This document shows positions 1 through 5,062 of a DNA stretch of 9,030 nucleotides, in pieces. Below the pieces are notes generated by a model that made no database searches, was not told where the DNA came from, and was given only the letters and a program-made list of their open reading frames with translations. Source of the DNA: Candidatus Cloacimonadota bacterium (lineage in GTDB: Bacteria; Cloacimonadota; Cloacimonadia; Cloacimonadales; TCS61). Each line of letters opens with the position of its first letter. Position 1 is the first letter of the stretch. The translations under genes were made by a program, and so were the position numbers. Location of the stretch: the NCBI GenBank assembly GCA_027858325.1, contig JAQICU010000112.1:1-9030 (forward strand), in the 5' to 3' direction.

Positions 1-1123
1 GCTCCACGAACTTATCAAAAAGGGCTTCGATGAGTTTACCCGGACCGGCAGTTTTCCCCACTTCAATTCCCTGCTCTTTGCAGAATGCTTTGATCTTTTC
101 AAAATCAAAATCAGAAGCATCGAAACCACTTTCTTGCTTTACTAAATCTATCATGGAAGCACGTTTCCACGGCTTCTTGAAAGAGATCTCTATATCACCA
201 AATGGAATTATTTCTTCATCGAAAACTTTCTTTGCAACATGTAATATCATATCTTCGGTAATATCCATCATATCGTTGTAATCCGCATATGCTTGATAGA
301 GTTCCAACATGGAGAATTCCGGATTATGAGTTCTGTCCATTCCTTCATTTCGGAAGATTTTACCGATCTCAAAAACACGTTCGATTCCGCCAACGATCAA
401 TCTTTTGTGATAAAGTTCCAGAGCGATACGCATATAAAGATCAATATTCAGTGTGTTGTGATGAGTAACAAAAGGGCGTGCATTAGCACCACCGTACAAC
501 GGCTGCAATATGGGTGTTTCCACTTCCATAAAACCTCTATCGTCCAGGAAGCTTCTGATCTCTTTTATTATCTGTGCACGAATTTCAAATGTCTGTTTTA
601 CTTCCGGATTTAAGAGAAGATCAAGGTAGCGTTTACGATAACGCAGCTCGATATCAGTGAATTCATCAAAACGCTGTTTTTTGCCATCCACTATTTTCTC
701 TTTTACGGTTGGAAGCGGCAGCAGACTCTTTCCTAAAACTGTAACAACATGAGCACGGATAGAAAATTCACCACGTTGTGTTACAAAGCACACGCCCGTA
801 ATCTGCACAAAATCACCCAGATCAAGCAGCTTGAAAACTTCATAATTTTCTTCACCAACTTTTTCTTTTTTCACGAAGATCTGCATATTGCCGCTGTCAT
901 CTGCAATGTTGCCAAAACCAACTTTACCCTGACGGCGCATTGCCTTCAATCTTCCGGTTATTGTTACAACTTCTTCCGAAGAAATATGGCCATCTTTATT
1001 ATCTATTATTGTTTTAATTTTATGAGTGCGTGTACTACGTGTAGGATACGGGTCAACTCCCAATTCTATGAGCTTTTCCAGCTTTTGCCTTTTTACTGCA
1101 AGTAACTGATTTAAGTTCTCCAT
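1..1123 (-). CDS. lysS: Lysyl-tRNA synthetase, class II (3' end missing)
   Basis: Charges tRNA-Lys with lysine using ATP, in the cytoplasm. Reading the minus strand from the ATG at 1123-1121 gives 374 codons with no stop before the left edge. The protein starts MENLNQLLAVKRQKLEKLIELGVDPYP. About residues 55-150 form the anticodon-binding OB fold (VTITGRLKAMRRQGKVGFGN, then IADDSGNMQIFVKK). Class II motif 1 lies near 190-208 (RGFMEVETPIL), followed by GGANARPFVTHHN. Motif 2 lies near 248-272 (RVFEIGKIFRNEG, HNPEFSMLE). The visible part ends at LIEALFDKFVE, so roughly the last quarter, with motif 3 and its ATP-contacting arginine, is outside the window. The start is supported by GGAGAG a few bases upstream and by the normal bacterial LysS N-terminus. 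The gene is divergent from the 1283 gene. No frameshift is seen. Confidence 0.97.
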   Translation of the reverse strand, partial: MENLNQLLAVKRQKLEKLIELGVDPYPTRSTRTHKIKTIIDNKDGHISSEEVVTITGRLKAMRRQGKVGFGNIADDSGNMQIFVKKEKVGEENYEVFKLLDLGDFVQITGVCFVTQRGEFSIRAHVVTVLGKSLLPLPTVKEKIVDGKKQRFDEFTDIELRYRKRYLDLLLNPEVKQTFEIRAQIIKEIRSFLDDRGFMEVETPILQPLYGGANARPFVTHHNTLNIDLYMRIALELYHKRLIVGGIERVFEIGKIFRNEGMDRTHNPEFSMLELYQAYADYNDMMDITEDMILHVAKKVFDEEIIPFGDIEISFKKPWKRASMIDLVKQESGFDASDFDFEKIKAFCKEQGIEVGKTAGPGKLIEALFDKFVE

Positions 1124-1191
1124 TTTCTCTCCAAGTTCAGCAAACGTCTTTTTAATAATTTACTATTCCTAAAAAAAGTATCTTACACAAA

Positions 1192-1197
1192 TGTCAA
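1192..1197 (-). promoter_or_regulatory. Candidate -35 hexamer for lysS
   Basis: The minus strand reads TTGACA here, about 70 bases upstream of the lysS start codon and oriented towards it. No good TATAAT-like hexamer lies 16-18 bases downstream; the sequence there is T-rich. The assignment rests on one hexamer and on position in the divergent intergenic region. Confidence 0.3.
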
Positions 1198-1216
1198 GTT
1201 GCTTTAATTTTATTAT

Positions 1217-1245
1217 TTGACAGATCACTCTATAAAAAATTTGTT
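1217..1245 (+). promoter_or_regulatory. Candidate promoter for the 1283 secreted-protein gene
   Basis: A TTGACA at 1217-1222 sits in a TATTTGACA context shared with other gene starts in this window. TATAAA follows at 1231-1236, too close for a standard sigma-70 -10, and the base run at the expected -10 position (about 1240-1245) is only T-rich. Distance to the start codon is about 60 bases. The ribosome-binding site is clear: GGAGG at 1272-1276, 6 bases before the ATG. Confidence 0.35.
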
Positions 1246-1282
1246 CATTTTTTAAAATATTATTCTAAAATGGAGGAACAAT

Positions 1283-2884
1283 ATGAAAAAAATCACAATA
1301 ATTCTCACATTTCTATTTCTCATTACTTTTGCAAGTGCAGGAACACTTTTTGTTGGATTGGAAGGTTCTGCACCTCCCACATTTTCATCTGATCTGAGCG
1401 GATTTCCCAATGTAACCTGGACTCCCAACTACTCTTTTGATGTAAGCGGAGCTGCTGCCACGCCGGAAGGAACGCTTTATCTATGTGAAGGAGCATTCAC
1501 AACCCACCTTTATGAGGCAAGTTTAACTTCTTCTCCTCAGCAGATCTGTACTATCAGCGAAGATATGAGTGCCCTTGCTTATGGTAGAGATACTCTTTGG
1601 GGCTTTTCTAATTATGCTGATCCTAAAGGTATTTACAGTATAGACACAACCACAGGAACAGCTACATTGGCTTTAGATGTTTATACTGGTTATAGCTTCC
1701 GATTCTTTGCTCTCGATTACAATCCAGTTGACGATCTCTTTTATGGTTATACGGAGTACGGAGCTTCCGGACTTTATTCTATAAATATTGATACCGGCGA
1801 AATGATCCAACTTACAGGTTCAATTCCTGCCAGTAACGGTCAGGGACGTGGAATGGCTGTTGGCAATAACACCGTATATCTAACTGCAACCCGCGGGGAC
1901 GATGGAATTCCTTACTTTGCCTATGATATTGCTCAAGGAGTGGGCGGTGATTGGGTAGAATTTCCTAATCCTTATCCTGCTTATCATTCAACCGGTGGCT
2001 CAGCCTTTATACCAGATCCTATAACAACTATTGAATTAAGCGGACACGTGACAGGCTCTGATCAGCCGGAAGTCGGATTGGAAAATTGCGACGTTACACT
2101 TACCGGAAATGAAAGCTACCAGATGTTTACAGATGCCAATGGAGATTTTTTCTTCCCGGAAGTTGAACAGAATGATGATTACATTTTAGAAATTACTCTT
2201 GATGGTTATGATATCCTTACCGAAGATGTATCCGTTGGGATTGAAAACATTGATCTGGGAACGATCACTCTAAATGAAACAGCTCTTCCCGCCACTAACG
2301 TGATTGCAGTTATAAATGATGGAAACACAGAAGCCTCACTCACCTGGGATGCACCTGCCGTGAGAGAGCTTGAATCTTATGATGTTTTCCGCTTCTTGGA
2401 AGTTAACAACCAAAATCCTGATGATTGGGATCTGCTCTCTTCTGTAATTGATGAAACTGTTTATACTGATACTATTTGGGCACAATTGGAACCGGAGATG
2501 TACCAATATGCTGTAGTTGCACAATACACAAATGGTATTATAGCAGAGGCAGCATTTTCTAATGTAGTAGAAAAACTTCCTGTTGGAACTGATATGGAAT
2601 TACCGGGTGTTCAAACAAAAATTCATAACTATCCTAATCCGTTTAATCCAACCACTACAATCTCTTTCAATTTAACCACGGAGAGCACTGAGAGCACGGA
2701 GTTAGTGATCTATAATTTGAAAGGACAAAGAATTCGCCAATATTCAATATTAATTGGTCATTCTTCAATTATTTGGAATGGAACCGATGACAACGATCAG
2801 CCGGTTAGCTCAGGGATCTATTTCTATAAACTCATCATGAATGGCAAAACAGAAGCCATGAATAAGTGTTTGCTGTTGAAGTAA
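1283..2884 (+). CDS. Secreted multidomain protein with C-terminal type IX-type sorting domain
   Basis: 533 residues, probably exported and displayed on or released from the cell surface; no enzymatic function is visible. Residues 1-19 are a Sec signal peptide (MKKI, hydrophobic core, ASA before G20). Residues 20-245 are Gly/Tyr/Thr-rich with recurring strand-turn phrases (GIYSIDTTTG, GLYSINIDTG), suggesting a beta-propeller-like fold. Residues 248-332 resemble a carboxypeptidase-regulatory-like beta sandwich (SGHVTG, VTLTGNESYQMFTDANGDFFF, LDGYD). Residues 334-430 look fibronectin-III-like (LTWDAP, YDVFR, YQYAVVAQY). Residues 448-533 are the sorting / FlgD-Ig-like module (NYPNPFNPTTTISFN, VIYNLKGQR, DQPVSSGIYFYKL, Lys at the end). 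The start is set by GGAGG 6 bases upstream plus the signal peptide. The gene stands alone: divergent from lysS and followed by a terminator. Domain calls are from visual motif recognition; the sorting domain is the firmest. Confidence 0.92.
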   Translation: MKKITIILTFLFLITFASAGTLFVGLEGSAPPTFSSDLSGFPNVTWTPNYSFDVSGAAATPEGTLYLCEGAFTTHLYEASLTSSPQQICTISEDMSALAYGRDTLWGFSNYADPKGIYSIDTTTGTATLALDVYTGYSFRFFALDYNPVDDLFYGYTEYGASGLYSINIDTGEMIQLTGSIPASNGQGRGMAVGNNTVYLTATRGDDGIPYFAYDIAQGVGGDWVEFPNPYPAYHSTGGSAFIPDPITTIELSGHVTGSDQPEVGLENCDVTLTGNESYQMFTDANGDFFFPEVEQNDDYILEITLDGYDILTEDVSVGIENIDLGTITLNETALPATNVIAVINDGNTEASLTWDAPAVRELESYDVFRFLEVNNQNPDDWDLLSSVIDETVYTDTIWAQLEPEMYQYAVVAQYTNGIIAEAAFSNVVEKLPVGTDMELPGVQTKIHNYPNPFNPTTTISFNLTTESTESTELVIYNLKGQRIRQYSILIGHSSIIWNGTDDNDQPVSSGIYFYKLIMNGKTEAMNKCLLLK

Positions 2885-2904
2885 AACTATAATTATTTAT
2901 TAAC

Positions 2905-2939
2905 AGCTCATTCTGAGAAATTGGGATGAGCTTTTTTTT
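2905..2939 (+). terminator. Intrinsic terminator after the 1283 gene
   Basis: AGCTCAT at 2905-2911 pairs with ATGAGCT at 2926-2932. The stem extends inward by a T-G wobble and a C-G pair to a loop of about 10 bases. A run of eight T (2932-2939) follows directly. It lies about 20 bases after the stop codon, the expected geometry for Rho-independent termination. Confidence 0.85.
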
Positions 2940-2985
2940 AGGCAGATCAATGATTCGTCACTTTTCCCTTTAATCACATTTCTAT

Positions 2986-3014
2986 TTGACACAATATCAA
3001 AGTGATCTCATTAT
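2986..3014 (+). promoter_or_regulatory. Candidate promoter for the 80-residue membrane protein
   Basis: TTGACA at 2986-2991, a 17-base spacer, then CATTAT at 3009-3014 (4 of 6 match to TATAAT). It follows the terminator of the previous gene and lies about 45 bases before the start codon. The flanking TTCTATTTGACAC is also found at 7957-7969 ahead of the right-edge gene. This is the best-formed sigma-70-like candidate in the window. Confidence 0.5.
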
Positions 3015-3059
3015 CAATTGTGAATTCAAATTAATATTAAAGAATGAAAGGGGTAAATA

Positions 3060-3302
3060 GTGAAAGAAGAGTGCGTCGAACACGTAACAACCGGACAATG
3101 GTTTGTAACTATGCTGATAACTGCAATACCATTAATTGGGTTAATAATGATATTTGTATGGGCACATGGCGATAGGGTAAGTATTAGCAAATCTAACTGG
3201 GCAAAAGCGATCTTGATCTGGAGTATTGTTTACATTGTAATTCTAGTGTTTATTATTACTGTTTTTGGAACTACACTTTTAAGTTACGTTAAAATAGGTT
3301 AA
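3060..3302 (+). CDS. Small two-helix membrane protein, function unknown
   Basis: 80 residues starting at GTG, with AAAGGGG about 6 bases upstream. It has a short polar N-terminus (MKEECVEHVTTGQW), then a hydrophobic helix at about 14-35 (FVTMLITAIPLIGLIMIFVWA). A basic loop follows (HGDRVSISKSNWAK), then a second helix at about 48-70. The LITAIPLIGLIMIFVWA...NWAKA..IW pattern resembles a widespread family of small uncharacterised bacterial membrane proteins, recognised by eye and without known function. A hairpin topology with both ends on the same side is likely. It has its own promoter candidate and no clear partner gene, so it looks monocistronic. The strong start region and membrane pattern make a real gene likely despite its size. 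Confidence 0.8.
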   Translation: MKEECVEHVTTGQWFVTMLITAIPLIGLIMIFVWAHGDRVSISKSNWAKAILIWSIVYIVILVFIITVFGTTLLSYVKIG

Positions 3303-3350
3303 GAGTAAAGGCATTTTACCAATCGGTCCAATCTGTTAGAATGTACAAGA

Positions 3351-3405
3351 GAACTCACTCTTCTCCTCTATTGTGCTAAAGAGAAGTGGTTGGGAGGGGG
3401 AGTAT
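3351..3405. repeat. Imperfect inverted repeat, CTCACTCTTCTCCTCT / AGAGAAGTGGTTGGGAGGGGGAG
   Basis: A pyrimidine-rich left arm (CTCACTCTTCTCCTCT) faces a purine-rich right arm (AGAGAAGTGG, GGGAGGGGGAG) across a short AT loop, giving an imperfect hairpin. It resembles the degenerate palindromic intergenic elements common in FCB genomes. Copy number in the genome is unknown. Confidence 0.4.
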
Positions 3406-3435
3406 TTGAGTGATTGTATTTTAGTCTATCCTACC

Positions 3436-3510
3436 TGTGGAGAGCAGTGTCAAAGAGACATCCAGTCTCCTCCGACAGATGCCGTATACGTCCCGTTGCA
3501 CAGAATGACG
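3436..3510 (-). repeat. Possible dispersed intergenic repeat beginning CGTCATTCTGTGC
   Basis: Read on the minus strand it begins CGTCATTCTGTGCAACGG and continues GGAGGAGACTGGATGTCTCT. The opening resembles the GTCATTCTGAGCG-type dispersed repeats of many FCB genomes. This is recognition by likeness; there is one copy in this window and no homology search was possible. Confidence 0.35.
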
Positions 3511-3522
3511 ATACTAATTTGC

Positions 3523-3540
3523 AATTATTAATTAATAATT
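3523..3540. repeat. Perfect 18-base AT palindrome
   Basis: AATTATTAA is followed immediately by its exact reverse complement TTAATAATT. The first 11 bases, AATTATTAATT, recur at 4176-4186 on the other side of the DUF3788 gene. In both places the ACTCAGG-type repeat follows within a few tens of bases, so it appears to be the left part of a larger repeated unit. Confidence 0.6.
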
Positions 3541-3576
3541 TTTAATTTCTTTGTACTCCCTTACTGCGTACGAAGG

Positions 3577-3604
3577 TACTCAGGAGCTTAGTTACTCAGG
3601 AGCT
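3577..3604. repeat. Direct repeat TACTCAGGAGCT, two copies
   Basis: The 12-mer occurs exactly at 3577-3588 and 3593-3604, separated by 4 bases. The second copy runs into the TAG stop of the minus-strand DUF3788 gene (3605-3603), so the repeat touches the gene's 3' end. Related units lie beyond the gene's 5' end at about 4209-4286. Confidence 0.75.
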
Positions 3605-4025
3605 ATTTTAGCTTTTCCTTAATATCTATTAGTATTTTGGTCATTTCCAGATCTGCTGAACTACTAATTTTTACAGTTAGTCCTTTTATTTTTCCGTAAC
3701 TTTTTCCATGAATAAATTGATCAATCAATTGTTTTGTTAAGTTACTATTTTTCAATAAATCCTCCACCCTGGGAGTAAAATAGAAAGTAGTCTTAAACAT
3801 ATTATCCCAGATGGAAACCCAGCAAATTGTTTTTTTCTTTTTTGTAACTTTAAAAAGCCAATTCTTACCATCATTATAGTAACGCCATTCCGTTGAAAAT
3901 AGAGGATGATCATCTTTTAAAAAAGCTATGAATGAATCCCAGATCTTTTTCACTTCACCGAGATGACTGCTTAAAACTTCATCATTGGGATATTCATTTT
4001 TATTTTTTAGACTTGGTTTTTCCAT
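3603..4025 (-). CDS. DUF3788 family protein
   Basis: 140 residues, probably cytoplasmic (no signal peptide or membrane helix), of unknown biochemical function. Family recognition rests on the pattern LKNKNEYPNDEVL (6-18), HLGEVKKIWDSFIAFLKDDHPLF (21-43), EWRYYNDGKNWLFKVTKKKKTICWVSIWDNMFKTTFYF (46-83), DQFIHGKSYGKIKG (102-115) and a C-terminal DLEMTKILIDIKEKLK. Length fits the complete family. Conserved Trp and Tyr residues suggest a ligand-binding fold, but no catalytic motif is apparent. AGGAG lies about 6 bases before the ATG at 4025. It is the only minus-strand gene between 1124 and the right edge, has long gene-free flanks, and is bracketed by related short repeats, so it may have been inserted as a single-gene unit. 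Confidence 0.88.
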   Translation of the reverse strand: MEKPSLKNKNEYPNDEVLSSHLGEVKKIWDSFIAFLKDDHPLFSTEWRYYNDGKNWLFKVTKKKKTICWVSIWDNMFKTTFYFTPRVEDLLKNSNLTKQLIDQFIHGKSYGKIKGLTVKISSSADLEMTKILIDIKEKLK

Positions 4026-4097
4026 ACGCTTCTCCTAAATAATAATCTTAAACATTTCATCCATATGTTTCGAATATTTCAAAAAATCATCAAATAC

Positions 4098-4126
4098 AAA
4101 CTGTCCAAAGAGAAAGTTACTGTCAA
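4098..4126 (-). promoter_or_regulatory. Candidate promoter for the DUF3788 gene
   Basis: On the minus strand TTGACA (4126-4121) is followed after 17 bases by CAGTTT (4103-4098), about 70 bases before the start codon. CAGTTT is a poor TATAAT match. It is, however, close to the CAATTT found at the same spacing in the two plus-strand elements at 4299 and 7963, which gives some support. Confidence 0.35.
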
Positions 4127-4175
4127 TTAAATAGAAAAAACTCGCAGACTCATCAGTTTGACAACGTTAATCAAT

Positions 4176-4286
4176 AATTATTAATTCCCTTGTAACCCCA
4201 TGCTTCGCACTTAGGAACCCATGAGCTCAGGTACTAAGGCACTTTTTCTCTGCACTTTCATACTTCATACTCAGGTACTCAGGCAC
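4176..4286. repeat. Degenerate ACT(C/T)AGG repeat cluster
   Basis: AATTATTAATT at 4176-4186 is followed by CACTTAGGAAC, then CTCAGGTACTAAGGCAC. After a T/C-rich interval comes TACTCAGGTACTCAGGCAC, ending near 4286. These are variants of the unit in 3577-3604, and the order AT-rich block, CTTGTAxxCC-like segment, then AGG units matches the left-hand copy. The unit is irregular, not a clean tandem array, and nothing suggests CRISPR. Confidence 0.55.
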
Positions 4287-4298
4287 TTCTTTTTATTA

Positions 4299-4330
4299 TT
4301 GACACTTATCCAAAGTTTTAGCAATTTCGG
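4299..4330 (+). promoter_or_regulatory. Bipartite promoter-like element before the beta-barrel gene
   Basis: TTGACACTTATCC (4299-4311), 10 bases, then CAATTTCGG (4322-4330). The same two blocks with the same 10-base gap occur at 7963-7994. TTGACA to CAATTT spacing is 17, as for a -35/-10 pair, although CAATTT is a weak -10. It lies 43 bases before the ATG, leaving a normal leader. Confidence 0.45.
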
Positions 4331-4373
4331 AAATGAATATTAAATGATGTTAAACTAAGAAAAGGAAGAAAAT

Positions 4374-5003
4374 ATGAAAAAGATAATATTTGCAATGTGC
4401 TTGATTTTTGCAATTACTCTTTTAAATGCTCAATTAATCAATTCATACGGTTTTAAGGGTGGTTTGTGTATTGCAAATCAAGATTTTGATTATTACAATG
4501 ATTTTAATATTGATACTGTGAGCCGATATGGATTTGTTATGGGGGGGTTTATTGAACTATTAAATAATGAAAATTTCCATTTATTGGCTGAAACACACTA
4601 TGTGCAAAAAGGTAATAATGTTGAATTAGATCACAGAGATGAAAATGGTATATTGATTGGAATAATTACTTTAAACAGTAGAGTTGATTATTTGGAATTT
4701 GATGTATTAGGAAAATATGCAATTAATTTATCATCTATCAAGCCTTATCTTATCACCGGACCAAGATTTAATATTTTAATAGATTACAATAGCGAAAATA
4801 ATTTCCTTGATCCTGTTTATGAAGATTTGGATTTTATTGACTTCGGATTAAGTATCGGTGCTGGATTTGAATTCCAAATAATACAAAATACAATATCATT
4901 AATTGAATTCAGGTATTCTCCGCCACTTACATCTTCGTATGAAACAGATCTACTTACGGTTAAGAATACTTCTTTTGAAATACTAACGGGAATAAAGTTC
5001 TAG
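4374..5003 (+). CDS. Outer-membrane beta-barrel protein
   Basis: 209 residues. Residues 1-19 form a signal peptide (MKKIIFAMCLIFAITLLNA, cleavage before Q20). The mature part alternates polar and apolar residues in strand-length stretches separated by Gly/Asn/Asp turns: YGFKGGLCIANQ, GFVMGGFIELL, FHLLAETHYVQKG, YLEFDVLGKYAI, KPYLITGPRFNIL, FGLSIGAGFEF and ISLIEFRYSPP. It ends in FEILTGIKF, with the terminal Phe typical of barrels handled by the BAM machinery. This matches the OMP_b-brl_2 / PorT-like pattern of about 200 residues, where GxRxNxL and DFGLSIGAGFEF are characteristic. It probably sits in the outer membrane as a small barrel; the substrate is unknown. AAGGAAG about 7 bases before the ATG supports the start. 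Its leader and first codons reappear near 7381-7440. Composition is AT-richer than the flanking secreted-protein genes. Confidence 0.88.
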   Translation: MKKIIFAMCLIFAITLLNAQLINSYGFKGGLCIANQDFDYYNDFNIDTVSRYGFVMGGFIELLNNENFHLLAETHYVQKGNNVELDHRDENGILIGIITLNSRVDYLEFDVLGKYAINLSSIKPYLITGPRFNILIDYNSENNFLDPVYEDLDFIDFGLSIGAGFEFQIIQNTISLIEFRYSPPLTSSYETDLLTVKNTSFEILTGIKF

Positions 5004-5062
5004 AATGTTATGAAGCAGGAGATCAAATAGTTGCTACAATAACTTAAAATGGGAGAAAAAAA

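Larger units (their letters stand above)
3303..3602. other. Gene-free stretch holding degenerate intergenic repeats
   Basis: No reading frame here looks coding. The stretch contains a purine/pyrimidine imperfect dyad (about 3351-3405), a segment resembling common dispersed CATTCTGTGC-type intergenic repeats (about 3436-3510), an AT palindrome (3523-3540) and the ACTCAGG direct repeats (3577-3604). A weak GTAAA/TTTAC hairpin at 3305-3319 follows the 80-residue gene but has no T-run, so I do not call it a terminator. Confidence 0.6.
4026..4373. other. Gene-free stretch between DUF3788 and beta-barrel genes
   Basis: I see no coding frame. From left to right it holds the DUF3788 5' untranslated region and a minus-strand TTGACA (4126-4121). 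A plus-strand TTGACA follows at 4158-4163 without a convincing partner. Then come the AATTATTAATT and ACTCAGG repeat family (4176-4286) and the promoter-like element for the beta-barrel gene (4299-4330). Confidence 0.6.

Noticed and set aside
30..1105. Three plus-strand open frames (30-281, 293-613, 749-1105)
   Set aside because: They lie opposite lysS, which has complete class II motifs over the same bases; their products look low-complexity, Phe/Ser/Cys-rich and have no ribosome-binding sites.
2336..2524. Minus-strand open frame of 62 codons
   Set aside because: It lies antisense to the Fn3-like part of the secreted protein and has no start signals or recognisable motif.
4158..4187. Plus-strand TTGACA with AT-rich sequence downstream
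   Set aside because: It lies over 200 bases from the barrel start with a better-placed element in between, and part of it belongs to the repeat.
3523..4290. CRISPR-like array
   Set aside because: The units are too short, irregular and of varying spelling, with no uniform spacers and no cas genes.
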